A stretch of 64,000 nucleotides of DNA from Isoetes taiwanensis (Eukaryota > Streptophyta > Lycopodiopsida > Isoetales > Isoetaceae), in assembly GCA_021234155.1 (NCBI GenBank), contig JAJEKV010000062.1, positions 4,467,025-4,531,024 on the forward strand, given 5' to 3'. Under the pieces are notes generated by a model. That model was not told the origin of the DNA. It saw nothing but the letters and a program-made list of their open reading frames with translations, and did not search any database. The first letter of the stretch is position 1; each line of letters opens with the position of its first letter. The translations under genes were made by a program, and so were the position numbers. Shown here piece after piece: positions 35,916-46,895 of this stretch.

Positions 35916-36911
35916 ACCCCTTGTTCTCTGGCATCGCCGAATGGCTCATCTCAACTTGCAAACTCTCACATATTTGGCCCGCAAACAATTGAACTGCCGC
36001 CTTCTTCTTCTTATTTGCACCTATGTCATGCTTGCATGTTAGAAAGCATGCTCGCAGATCCTTCTCTGCAGTGGGAACCAGGGCCACTGATATCTTGCAG
36101 CTCATTCACTCAAACTTATGTCGTCCAATGGAAGTTCAAAGCAGGTCCGGCAGCAAGTATTACATCTCTTTCATAGATGATTTTAGCCGCCGCGTACATG
36201 TCTATTTTCTGAGGAAGAAGAGCCAAGCTCTGGACGCTTTCAAATTGTTCAAGGCAGCTATAGAAAATTAGACAAATAAGACCATCAAATGTCTTCGTAC
36301 TGATGGTGGAGGAGAGTTCCTTGGCACCTTATTCCAAGATTTATGTCATGCAGCTGGCATCCACCGCCAATTGACTGCCAGACATACCCCTCAGCAAAAC
36401 GGGGTGGCCGAGCGGAAGAACTGCACAATTTGTGAAGCAGCCAAGAGCATACTAGTTCAAGGTCATCTCGGACGTCACTTCTGGGAAAAAGCCATTGCCA
36501 CAGTAGTTCACACACAGAATTTTGCTCCTAGTGTTGCAGTTCCTGGCTCCACACCACATGAGGCTTGGTTTGGCTCCAGGCCAGACATCTCTCACCTAAG
36601 AGTTTTTGGCAGCACAGTCTATGTCCAAGTTCCCAAAGATCTTCGTTCCAAATTTGAAGACAAGAGCATCAAATGCAGATTTGTTGGTTATTCTCCAAAT
36701 CACAAAGCATACAAGTGCTGGGATCCCGTCTCCAACAAGGTACTCATCAGTTCAGATGTAATTTTTGATGAATTTGACATTCGTGGTGAAGAGCAAAATG
36801 CAGATTTCATTGATTGGTCATTACTTGTTCCTGATCCTCCTGGTGACATTCTCACTCAAACAGCGGAACGCCTTGCACAAGCCCACTCTTCTGCCCAACC
36901 TGCCACACCAG
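35916..36911 (+). pseudogene. Copia-1 integrase
   Basis: Starts with the GAG-pre-integrase segment (LWHRRMAHLNLQTL, near 35927). A frame break in the zinc-binding region near 36000-36040 follows. The catalytic core has FIDDFSRR near 36172, a stop at about 36269, RTDGGGEF near 36297, and HTPQQNGVAERKN near 36382, giving the D,D(35)E-type residues. The C-terminal part reads FVGYSPNHKAYKCWDP. It is interrupted at 36911 by the hAT insertion and resumes at 46896. Confidence 0.88.
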
Positions 36912-37662
36912 CAGGGTATAAAAGAGTGGCGAATATTCGCCAAAAGGCGATTTTTTAGGGGTTAGCACAATATTTTTGGCGAAAGTTAATATAGTCCATT
37001 TTTCCAAAAAATAAAAAAATTTGCCATTCGAAAGGGGGGAATTTCTGGGTTTTAGGGTTATTCGCCAGAGATAACTCCTCGTTGGGCTGCCGAATCGCCT
37101 TCCGCAGAAGTTGAATTGGCTCTCCCTAACTTCAGCAAATAGCCATGCCAACTCCATTCTTGAGCTCCTGTGATTTACGAATCGCCATTAGTCCTGACTT
37201 AATTTTTCTTCATTGTCTATGGAGTTTCGTATGCTTGCATTGGATTCGATGCATAAGCAATAACAGGTATTGTCTCCAATTCTTCCATCCTAATTTCATT
37301 TCTTCCTCTATCAATTTGTTCACTACTTTTTTCTTCAACTCCATAACCTGATGATCAGCTTCCAATTCATTTCGAAATTGTAATTCTTTTATGGTATTTT
37401 TCATTCTTCTACCTCAATAAAATGCACTAAAATGTTAAACGTCATAACTAATAACAGGCTTCTTCCTCAATTTCCAAATTCTTACATCTTGCTGCTGATA
37501 ATTTTGCAGGTCATCTCTCTATATCTTTGTGATTAGCAAGCATATATACACCACAACACAACTTGTAAGTGAGATGTATTATAAAATTGCGTTGTCATTC
37601 TTCATTTATGCTGACACTTTCCCTTTTTTGTGATATGTGCTATTCTGCTCCAACAGCTTCAA

Positions 37663-40185
37663 ATGTCTAAACAAAGGACCATCTTTTTTTATTCCAGTCA
37701 GTCTAAGGATGTAGCTCCTGAGTGCAGCATTGCAACACCTTCAACTGTTGATAAAGATAATTGTGTGGAGGAGACTCCAACTAATGTTAATGACAATGCA
37801 CCATTTGTTTCGTCTTCTACTTTTACTGAAAAGAAAAGGAAGAACACGTATGTTATTGGTCGTACTTTTAGAGAAGAATGGCTTACAGAGTTTCCTTATA
37901 TTGAGCAGGCAGTTATAGCAGGAGAAGAGTGGGTGAGATGCAAGGTTTGCACTTGGGCACGTTCAAGGGATGTTCTTTTTCAATGCAAATATGATAGCAT
38001 AATGAAGCATCATGGCAAGAAGAGGTCTATGAGGCAGAGTGAGAATGGTGAACAGCAAGAGGTCATTGATTTTGTTGATAATAAACATAGACAGTTTTTA
38101 GAAGAGTATAGAAAGCATTTGTTATTTGAAGAGAAAAAGGAAAAAAAAATTACACCATTACATGTATCATTCTCCAGGCAAGATAAATTGAACTTTGAAG
38201 CTAAGATTATCCAGATGAGATCGGTTTTTCATTTGCTGAAGAATGGTAAGCCTATGAAGGACTATCCAAAGATGCGTTGCTTCTTACTTGCCCAAAAAGT
38301 CCCCTTATGTCCTGTGTATCATTGGAGTGATTCCGCTGGATGGGAGTTTGCCAATGCTATGAACGAAGCCTTAAAGGTAGAGCTGCAAACAACAATTAAG
38401 AATGCTAGTTTTCTATCTCTATCACTTGATGAAGTGAGCGCAATTGACAATACATCTTGGGTGGCAATGCATTTATATACTGTTGTAAACTTTGAACGGA
38501 AGTCATATTTTTTAGGTATTCATAAGCTTGCCCTGAGTGCAAATGCAGAGACGTTATTTGATGTTATTGCTCATAACTTGTCAACCGTTGCTGGTTTATG
38601 TAACATGGAATGTGCAAGAAAATTGGTTTGTTTCGGCGCTGATGGTGCTGCTGTAATGCAAGGTAACAGAACTGGATTGGGTGCAAGGTTGCAAAGTAAG
38701 TTTGCACCTTATTTGAATGTTATACATTGTATGAGTCATAGAACGAATCTGGCTTATAAAATAATTTCTGATTCTCCATATGTTGCTAAAGTAGAGACGA
38801 TTGTTCGCACTTCTTATAAGTTCTTTTCAAAGAGTTCCCAAAGATGTGCAGATCGGGAATTTGCACAGGGATTGACTGATGGTAAGAAACTTCTAAAGGA
38901 TGTTACTACACGTTGGATATCACTTAATAAGCCCGTGAAACGTCTTTGTGAAGAGTATATTTCGTTGGTTGGTTTAGTAGAAGAATTGAGTTTTGATGAA
39001 GATGCTAACACCTCTCAAAAGGCGAGCGAGCTTTTAGTAATGATGACAGATTTTGAGGCTATTCTTACTTTGTTTGCATTGCAGCCTCTACTATCAAAAC
39101 TAAATTATCTGATCAAGATTTCACAAGATAGAAATATATTTATACCTGAGTACACGCTGGCCAGAAAAATGATGCAAACAGAACTTGAAAATTTGTATCT
39201 TGATGACCCATTGACAGGTCAGTCTTGCTTTGAGCGTCACAAAGATACGTTTATTCTATGGAATAAACTAATAGCATTTGGAACACAAAAAAGCTTCTTG
39301 CGACATGATCCTAGTGGTATCCTTTGCATCTACGTGAAAGGTAAATATATTCGGATGTATGTTAGAAAGAGTAGTGGAAGAGGTGGCCATTATCGGAAAT
39401 GTGACTTCAAAAATTCTGATGTGCAAATATTTGTGGACAAAGTCAAGCTTCACATGGCTGAAGTAAGTAAAGCAGCATATTTTTAACTTAGGTTGTAAGA
39501 CTTTGTTTCTAAGTTTAGTTGGGTTGTATTTAGGTAGCGAGTAAATTGGTCAATGAGTTGAGGTCGAGATTTCCGCCAGACGATGTTCTTGAGGCAACTG
39601 GAATAGTTTTTCCCCAATTTTGGAACAATGTACATGGCAATTCTATTGTATCAAAAAGATTTGTTGAGAAATCTGCAGTTATCAAGAAGTACTTTTGTTG
39701 TGGTAAGAATGTTGGCAGCAGCAGCAACAACGAAAGAATTGATGGTATTTTGGATTGGGACCAACTGAAGATGCAGTCAAAATTCTTTGGTGAAACAATG
39801 TACAAGCAATTTCAAGAACTAGAAGAACCGCTAGAATTTGGAGCGGTTAGCCGTCTTTGGAAGAAGCTAGGTTCTAACAGTGTTTTACGGATCTCTCTTT
39901 CAGAATATTTTAGACTAGCAGAATTATGTTTATGCATGATACTGGGAAGCGTGGAGGATGAGAGATGTTTTAGCACGACATTTCTAAAAACAAGTTAAGA
40001 AATAGATTGATGGTAGCTTGGATGCCGCTTTGAGAATATCTGACTATGATTTTGATATTGATACTTTTCCTTATGAGCGAGCATTTGAGTTGTGGAAGGA
40101 TGAATGTAAGCGTCATGGAGTTTCAAAGACCCATGTAGAAGGTGAAGGCTTGAAGACAAAGAATAACGACCGATGCAATGGATAA
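37663..40185 (+). pseudogene. hAT transposase (BED-like finger, C-terminal dimerisation domain)
   Basis: Exon 37663-39462 runs from ATG (MSKQRTIFFYSSQSKD) to a donor GTAAGT; the second exon starts at 39534 after TTTAG, in the same phase. A CX2C...HH finger-like segment lies near residues 85-112 (WVRCKVCTW ... MKHHGKK). The RNase H-like catalytic core includes FLSLSLDEVSAID and LVCFGADGAAVMQG, then HCMSHRTNLA. The dimerisation region reads ILGSVEDERCFSTTF. It resembles the plant/animal ZNF862-like hAT group. Two single-base losses near 39980 and 40015 disrupt the C-terminus, and the matching frame runs on to a stop at 40183-40185. Functionality is therefore doubtful. Confidence 0.85.
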
Positions 40186-40688
40186 TAGTGCTTGTCATGA
40201 TGACAATTTATGGGCGCTTGGTCAATTCATTGATTGAAGGTATTTTTTTACTTCTGAAGCATTATAATTGGATATTTAATGCATGTTTTCTTTCCAGTTT
40301 TTTAAATCCTCCTCAGTCTGATATATTTATCAAAAATTCTTCTTGCCTGTGAATGTATGTGTTGTTGTCATGTAGATTGAGTTGCGAGAAACCGTCTTTG
40401 TAAGTGTTGAACTTATTATACATGTGCTATTGATGGAGACGGATCTATTTTAATAAGGTTTGCGGTGGGTTTCTGAGATCTATTACGAAAATCGCTTCGA
40501 ATATTATGTAAAGCTATGCTATGCTACATATATGTTTGGGCAAGCATTGGGCGGTATGCAAAATCTTGGTTTACGGTTTCTTATGTCCGGTTTCTTATGT
40601 GCAGTTTCTTTATCGTACTAGTTTCTTATATGCGGTTTCTTATGTGCGCACGGACATGTCAGTTTCTTATAACTTGTAAAATCTTCTT

Positions 40689-41123
40689 TGTTGCAATCGG
40701 TTTCACGGCGGATTAGTCCACCAATCCCTTCTCAGAAACCCAGCGGTTTCTTCAAGACTGCGGTCTTCCCAAATCGATCCTGGCGTGATTGAAGCTTGGC
40801 GGCGGCAAATCCGGCAAGCAAGACTATGCAGCCATATTCATTCTCCCGCAGAACAAACTCTGATCCGCTCCAGCCTTCAAACCGGTGCCGCTCCTGATGC
40901 CTTCCCTGCAGACCTAATTCGAATTAATCTCCTCTCAACTATTGGTCTTACGCTCCCGATTGATTTCACGCCTCGCATCCTGCGGACCCGGTAGCCGTTT
41001 CCCTTTTATTCTCTTTTTTCTTCCCACGGCGGTTTTCCCTTTTACGCCTTCTTTGCGTGTACCTCTCAAATATTGACACTGTAAAAGCCTAATGTTCCAT
41101 TGTAAAAGGCTAATATTCCAACA
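40689..41123 (-). repeat. 3' LTR of Copia-2
   Basis: 435 bp. It differs from the other LTR at many positions, often where this copy has CG and the partner has TG or CA. Confidence 0.9.
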
Positions 41124-41139
41124 TTCTCCCCCTTAGCCT

Positions 41140-41782
41140 TTACAATCCATAACTCCCACTTGGGTCATAGCGGGTCCACCAATTTAGGTCCGAGAAAAGA
41201 ACCTTTGTGAGCATATCGACTTCTTGTAATTTCGTTGGTATATATTCCACATTTATCTCCCCTTTTTCCACCTCATCTCGTATGAAATGGTGGTGTATTT
41301 CAATGTGCTTACTCAGAATGATGGACTTTGGATTCTTGGTCATTGCCACTCCACTTTTATTATCACAATACAAAATGGTGGCGCGTTAGCCGACATCCCA
41401 ACTCTTTGAGCATTCTCGTTAGCCAAATTATTTCGGAGGCTGCTGCGATCTTTTGCACATATTCGCCCGCTTCACTAGATTTGGCTACACATTCACCTCT
41501 TTTTTGCAGCCCCAAGATATGGCGGCATCACCTAGCTTGCACACAAAACACGAAGTTGATTTTTACGTCATCCAAATCTCCTCCCCAGTCTGCATCAGCA
41601 TATCCTATTAAATTTTTCTCTATACTCCTGGTAAAGCAAATACCATGATGCGAAGTGCCCTTTAAATATCTTAGCATCCTTTTCGCTGCTATCCAATGTT
41701 CTTTTCCTGGATTATTGCAAAACCGACTGAGCAAATTAACTGCATAGGAGATATCCGGCCTTGTGCTATTTGCAATATGCAA
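41140..41782 (-). pseudogene. Copia-2 RNase H region, broken
   Basis: In separate frames downstream of the main polyprotein. 41782-41528 contains TRPDISYAVNLLSRFCNNPG and GYADADWGGD (RNase H catalytic aspartates). 41373-41140 contains LYCDNKSGVAMTKNP and KHIEIHHHFIRDEVEKG, ending next to the polypurine tract. Frameshifts and stops separate the pieces (around 41400-41530 and 41790-41850). Confidence 0.85.
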
Positions 41783-41847
41783 AAAGCGTGCCTATCAGCG
41801 CCGCGATATGGTACCCTTTCCATTTCCCTTCGTTCATCCATATTTTT

Positions 41848-44724
41848 TTAGGCACATCTTACCCGCATTTTCATACACGGTGCAATGGGCGTTGTCGATA
41901 TGTTGCAATCTATCATCCTAAACCGAATCAAAGCTTTCTTAATATTTTGCTCTTGTGTCAAAAAGAGCTCCCCTTTTCTTCTATCTCTCCTAACCTCCAT
42001 ACCCAACAATTTCTTAAGCTCACCTAGCTCGGACATTTGAAATCGTCCTTTCAAAGATGCTTTACATCTTTCCAGATACAATTTGTCATTACTAGCCATT
42101 ACACAATCATCAACATAAAGTGCCATGATTAAGCGCTTGTCTCCTTCTTCCCACATGTATAAATTGCCTTCCGTCTTCAATTTTCTAAATCCTATGGAAA
42201 GTAAAAAGTTATTCATGCATACGTACCATTGTCTAGATGCTTGTCTTAGGCCATAAACCGCTTTTTTTAACCTACAGACCATATTCTTTCCTTGCTCATA
42301 TCCTTCAGGCTGCTCCATATAAATTTCTTCTTCTAAGTCTCCATTCAAGAATGTTGTCTTCACATCCATGTGCTCTATTTCCATATCATTTTGAACTGCT
42401 AATGCTATCAAGGTTCTCAGACTAGTCACCTTGACTATAGGTGAGAATGTATCTGTATAGTCTACTCCTGCTTCCTGAGTATACCCTTTTGCCACTAGAC
42501 GGGCTTTATACCTTTCTATCGAACCATCTGCATTCCTCTTTATTTTAAATAGCCATTTACTCCCTACCACATTCTTGCACTTAGGACGTGGCACTAGCTC
42601 GTACGTTCCTGTTTCTTTAAAGGACTTCAACTCGTTTTCCATAGCCTCCTTCCATTTTAAAGAATCTGGTCCCCTCATGGCTTGCTCCACTGTCCTGGGC
42701 TCCACTACACATGATATTATCTTTGGCTTTGGAACTCTTTTTGTTCTACCATAAAGTTCTGTATCAAAGGGAAGTTCAGCTTTAAGACGCTCTATTTCAT
42801 TGCGACGTGCATATCTCCCCCTTGCTCCACTTTCAATATCTTCTTGCATTATCTGACGTGCATCATCTTGCCCCTCAATAGGCGCACTATCGGCTTCTGA
42901 AGCCTCATGTACCTCCTCACGCTCTGTCTCCGGTGTATGCGGCGCACTATTGACCTCTATGGTCTCATGCACCTCATCCGGTTCATCATCTGTGTCCACA
43001 TCTATTACTATGTCCGGCCTCTCCACTATCTTCTCATTTTCCTTCTCCGCATCATCTTCAAAAAAATCTGTCGGTATCCATTCTTCTTCTTCTTGCTTTG
43101 TCAATGTCTTCCTGTCTTTATACAATAATTTCTCGTCAAATTCAACGTCTCTGCTAATGTAAATTTTGTGCGTCACCGGGTCATACAACCTATAGCCATT
43201 CGTTTCCTCGTCATATCCTACTAGAAAAGTGGGAATACTGTGATCATCCAGCTTTCCTCGCAGCTCCTCTGGCACCAACATATAGGCTAGACATCCATAA
43301 ACCCTTAATCGATGGACAGATTGTCTTTTTCTAGACCATGTTTCTTCAGGAACAGCTCCCTTTAATGCAGCTGTCGGCAACCTATTCTGCACATAGCAAG
43401 CAGCGGCTACTGCTTCTCCCCACAAAAAATTGGGTAATCCTGCGTGCTTCAGCATGCATCTGGCCGCATCCATAATGGTGCGATTTTTACGCTCCGCCAC
43501 ACCGTTTTGTTGAGGTGTATATCGGCACGTGTACTGCCTCTTGATTCCATGCATCTGACAAAATTGTATAAATTCTCCTGACCTATATTCACCTCCAAGA
43601 TCTGTCCTTAAAGATTTTACTTGTGAAAATGTTTCACGCTCCACCTCTGCAACATAAAGTCGGAAAGCATCGAACACCTGATCTTTTGAGCGGAGATAAT
43701 AACACTTGGTGCGCCTGCTAAAATCATCTATAAAAGTAGCAAAATAGGATTTGCCCCCTAGACTCTGCACTTGCATGGGTCCACACACGTCAGAGTGCAC
43801 TAATTCAAGCAACTCAGTTGCTCGTCGTCCTTTATTTTTAAAAGGAAGTCTAGTTTGCTTTCCTAGCATACAAGCCTCACACACGCCATGCTCTTCATCA
43901 TCAAACATCAACCCATCTAATAATTTATGTTTCTTTGCAGTCTTAATACTGTTGTAATTTACATGTGCCATTCTAAGGTGCCAAGTATGCAGATCATTCA
44001 TGACCGAAATTTTGTTAATGGTGTCTACGTTTAATTCAAACAAATTTCCATTTCTTTGAGCCTCAAAGGTTTTCATGCCCTCTTTTATAAACTTGCCTCT
44101 AGTCTTGTGAAATCTCAACTCAAAACCATCATCCACTAAATTGGCAACAGAAATGAGATTGAATAACATACCCGGCGCATATAACACATTTGGCACATTA
44201 AGAATTGCTTTACCTTCCTTTACCAGTTCCAGAGTTCCACGTCCATGAACTTCTTGAAAAACTCCATTTCCCATCCGGACCACTCCAGGGTTTTCGTTAT
44301 TTTTAACTTGTCGCAATATATCAGGTGTGCTTACCACAGACACCTCGGCTCCAGAATCTATGGTTAATACACCATTGTTCCTTCGAGGATTAGCGATTGC
44401 TCCAGTCACCCCCAAATTCTCCTCCTCAATTACTAGTTTCCTTTTACTATACTCAAACACCTGCCGTTCAGAATCACGGCTCCACCTATTCTCTCTTACC
44501 CGCAATAATAACGCACTTTGCATGCTTGCCATGTTTGAATGCTCCTTGTACTGTGCCAATCGGCTGTCTCCTGCCTTCAGCAAATCCGGAGTGTAAAAAT
44601 CCGACCAAAACTTGTGTCTACTCCTTTCCACTAATACGGGCTTCCTTGCAAAATAAGTTCCTGAACCTGAACTGACAAATTGCACCAGCCCAGATCGATT
44701 TCGGCTCTGATACCACTGTTGCAA
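41848..44724 (-). CDS. Copia-2 polyprotein (protease, integrase, reverse transcriptase), gag absent
   Basis: A single open frame of 958 codons. The first M lies in the last LTR bases and primer site, so the true initiation is unclear. No capsid or CCHC knuckle precedes the protease motif LTIDSGAEVSVVS (about residue 120). The GAG-pre-integrase segment (LHTWHLRMAHVNYNS) is followed by the zinc region CEACMLGKQTRLP. The core has HSDVCGPM, FIDDFSRR, LRTDLGGEYRSGEF and YTPQQNGVAERKNRT. RT begins with WKEAMENELKSF and includes TFLNGDLEEEIYMEQPEGY, YGLRQASRQW and ALYVDDCVMAS (catalytic YVDD intact). The frame ends where the RT-to-RNase H linker is broken near 41860. Confidence 0.9.
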   Translation of the reverse strand: MQQWYQSRNRSGLVQFVSSGSGTYFARKPVLVERSRHKFWSDFYTPDLLKAGDSRLAQYKEHSNMASMQSALLLRVRENRWSRDSERQVFEYSKRKLVIEEENLGVTGAIANPRRNNGVLTIDSGAEVSVVSTPDILRQVKNNENPGVVRMGNGVFQEVHGRGTLELVKEGKAILNVPNVLYAPGMLFNLISVANLVDDGFELRFHKTRGKFIKEGMKTFEAQRNGNLFELNVDTINKISVMNDLHTWHLRMAHVNYNSIKTAKKHKLLDGLMFDDEEHGVCEACMLGKQTRLPFKNKGRRATELLELVHSDVCGPMQVQSLGGKSYFATFIDDFSRRTKCYYLRSKDQVFDAFRLYVAEVERETFSQVKSLRTDLGGEYRSGEFIQFCQMHGIKRQYTCRYTPQQNGVAERKNRTIMDAARCMLKHAGLPNFLWGEAVAAACYVQNRLPTAALKGAVPEETWSRKRQSVHRLRVYGCLAYMLVPEELRGKLDDHSIPTFLVGYDEETNGYRLYDPVTHKIYISRDVEFDEKLLYKDRKTLTKQEEEEWIPTDFFEDDAEKENEKIVERPDIVIDVDTDDEPDEVHETIEVNSAPHTPETEREEVHEASEADSAPIEGQDDARQIMQEDIESGARGRYARRNEIERLKAELPFDTELYGRTKRVPKPKIISCVVEPRTVEQAMRGPDSLKWKEAMENELKSFKETGTYELVPRPKCKNVVGSKWLFKIKRNADGSIERYKARLVAKGYTQEAGVDYTDTFSPIVKVTSLRTLIALAVQNDMEIEHMDVKTTFLNGDLEEEIYMEQPEGYEQGKNMVCRLKKAVYGLRQASRQWYVCMNNFLLSIGFRKLKTEGNLYMWEEGDKRLIMALYVDDCVMASNDKLYLERCKASLKGRFQMSELGELKKLLGMEVRRDRRKGELFLTQEQNIKKALIRFRMIDCNISTTPIAPCMKMRVRCA

Positions 44725-45154
44725 TCAGTTTCCTGAGCAGATTCGTCCACCAATCCCTTCTCCGAGAACCCAAGCAGTTTCTTCAAGACATGCAGTCTTC
44801 CCAAATCGATCCCTGCTGTGATTGAAGCTTGCTGACAGCAAATCCGGCAAGCAAGACTATGCAGCCATATTCATTCTCCCGCAGAACAAACTCTGATCCG
44901 CTCCAGCCTTCAAACCGGTGCCGCTCCTGATGCCTTCCCTGCAGACCTAATTCGAATTCGTCTCCTCTCAACTATTGGTCTTCTGCTCCGATCGATTTCT
45001 TGCCTCGCATCACAGACCAGGCGCCGTTTCCCTTTTATTCTCTGTTTTCTTCCCCTGACGCGGTTTTCCCTTTTCTGCCTTACTGCGTGTACCTCTCAAA
45101 TATTGACACCTGTAAAAGCCTAATATTCCATTGTAAAAGGCTAATATTCCAACA
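44717..45154 (-). repeat. 5' LTR of Copia-2
   Basis: 438 bp, followed on the minus strand by the primer-binding site. The region TCCGGCAAGCAAGACTATGC and its surroundings are identical in both LTRs. Confidence 0.9.
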
Positions 45155-45667
45155 TTCTTGTTGCTTTAAACTATTAATATAGGTGCTGGTCTATGACTTA
45201 CTCATCTGCTTGTAGATAATTTAAGGTTATATTTTGTTAAATCATTTGTTTATCAACCAAACTGTAACTTGTCTGTAAACAGGTCGTAGATCTTGTTAAA
45301 GTTAGAAGAATTGCATGTGCAAAAGCACCATAACCTGTAATGGATTTTTTTCCAGAATGAAAGAAAACCGTTCATGAACGACCGTTCTTAGAATATTTCA
45401 TGATGAAAGTCGCCGTTGATGAAGTGCATGGTCTGAGATATTGGAAATACATATAAATTATAATGATATGAAGATATTTACAGTCATTGAACATATTGAA
45501 CAGTGACACCGGATAGATGCTTTTGTAGACACAGATCTAGGAGTCGGCAGACGGCATGAACAGCAGAAATGATTGGATTGATGCATTGTGGTGACCCTAA
45601 ACTGCATATATGATCAAATTCGACTTGTTTGGAGATGTACAGGCGGAGAAATTTGATGCCTAAGCTC

Positions 45668-45814
45668 GCGACGTTTCCTATTGAATAAAAAATTCAAAGA
45701 TAAACTTTAGGGATAAGGTTTGACGTTTCTTATTGAATAAAAAATTCAAAGATAACGGATCGACGTTTCTTATATTGAATAAAAAATTCAAAGATAAACT
45801 TTAGGGATAAGGTT
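45668..45814. repeat. Tandem array of about 40-54 bp units
   Basis: Three copies of a unit with GACGTTTC followed by TATTGAATAAAAAATTCAAA lie at 45668-45720, 45721-45760 and 45761-45814. Copies 1 and 3 also share ACTTTAGGGATAAGGTT. The array lies within the hAT right arm. Confidence 0.8.
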
Positions 45815-46198
45815 CCACATGTTTTTTGATTGCCAAGGTTATTTTAATTATCAAGGATAAGCCCATGCCATTCTAAATGCCAAGGTCTAATTTTAGGGAT
45901 TTAAATTGAGTTGTTATTGTGCATTGTTGACAATTCAATTGGTGAATTACCCATGTTTTTCTTTTTTTCTTTTTTTTTGTTCTTGAACAACTCATATACC
46001 CAATTTAGATCATATGAAAGGGTCAATGAGAACCTCGTTTTTTTTGTCTTACAAGCAAAGCGTATAAACGATCATGATGTAAACCTAAAACCACTATATT
46101 TGGTTGTCTAGAAAACAAAGAAACTGGGATACATCATACATCTCTCATTAGTATTGTTGTAAAGGTGCCCTAGGACATTTCGTGCCATTTCTAGGGCA

Positions 46199-46400
46199 AT
46201 GGCGCTTTGCCGTTCCGTCAGGCGTCTATCCGAGCTCGCCCAGGAAGGTGGTTCCTCGCTAAATGCCTAGTCTGATCCTTAACAGAGGTAGTTTCACTTC
46301 AACCCATAAATGAAGTTGTTTCTAGTGATGGCTATGGCAGTGTGGATGAGGTTTTGCGGAGTATTGGAATTCCAGAACCCAAAATTGCAAAGATTTTTTG
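46199..46400 (+). pseudogene. Possible captured gene fragment in hAT-1
   Basis: ATG at 46199 opens MALCRSVRRLSELAQEGG, serine- and arginine-rich like an organelle-targeting start, with a stop after 23 codons. About 90 bases on, another frame reads SDGYGSVDEVLRSIGIPEP. The composition is more GC-rich than its surroundings. I cannot name a source gene, and the link between the two patches is inference. Confidence 0.25.
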
Positions 46401-46895
46401 TATTTACACAAATCCAAAGGCAATTTGGTAACAAATAAGTCCAAACTTCTAACAAATAAGATACATTTGATCTAGGGCAATTGGTAAAGTGCTAGCATAT
46501 GTTTCAAATGTACTGAAAATATCTCTATAAAAATTGAAACACACAACACAATAAATTTTTAGAAACATGGCCTAGCCCATTGCCATCTTCTCGTGATTAT
46601 TGAACTAGAATAGCCACCATGAAGGTGTAATTGGAGACAAGTAGTTAACTAGTGAAATTGATAAATCTAGTTAAGTAGGTGCACTTTAGCTACGAATAAA
46701 GGGAAATTCGCCAACAAAAGAATTTCCAAAGCATTTCAACTTTGCATTTTAGCCAAGTGAAAAGATAATTGAAGGTCCTTATTTTACCAGATTTCGCCAA
46801 AAAAAAAGACATGAAGCCTTTTTTTTCATAGGTTTAGCCAACATTTATATGCCCTTAAAAATATCTAGGCCCTTAAAATTTACCCTGCACACCAG

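Larger units (their letters stand above)
40689..45154 (-). mobile_element. Copia LTR retrotransposon inserted in hAT-1 (Copia-2)
   Basis: The element is 4466 bp in minus orientation. The 5' LTR is 44717-45154 and the 3' LTR 40689-41123. Element ends are TGTTGG...GCAACA. The target duplication TTCTT lies at 40684-40688 and 45155-45159. The primer-binding site TGGTATCAGAGC (minus strand, 44704-44715) follows the 5' LTR by one base. A polypurine tract CTAAGGGGGAGAA (minus strand, 41124-41136) precedes the 3' LTR. The interior is only 3.6 kb and lacks most of gag. The RNase H end is frameshifted. Confidence 0.94.
36912..46887 (+). mobile_element. hAT transposon inserted in Copia-1 (hAT-1)
   Basis: The element is 9976 bp, flanked by an exact 8-bp duplication CACACCAG at 36904-36911 and 46888-46895. 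Its ends are CAGGGTATAAA at the left and CAGGGTAAATT (as read inwards) at the right. The CAGGGT terminus and 8-bp duplication fit hAT. Both subterminal regions contain TTGGCGAAA-type motifs. Minus the inner Copia-2 and its duplication (40689-45159), it is about 5.5 kb. It encodes a hAT transposase gene with at least one intron. Confidence 0.92.
45160..46887. other. Noncoding right arm of hAT-1
   Basis: AT-rich sequence after the Copia-2 insertion, up to the right end of the hAT. It contains the short tandem array at 45668-45814 and an exon-like patch near 46199-46400. No long coding frame is present. Confidence 0.55.
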
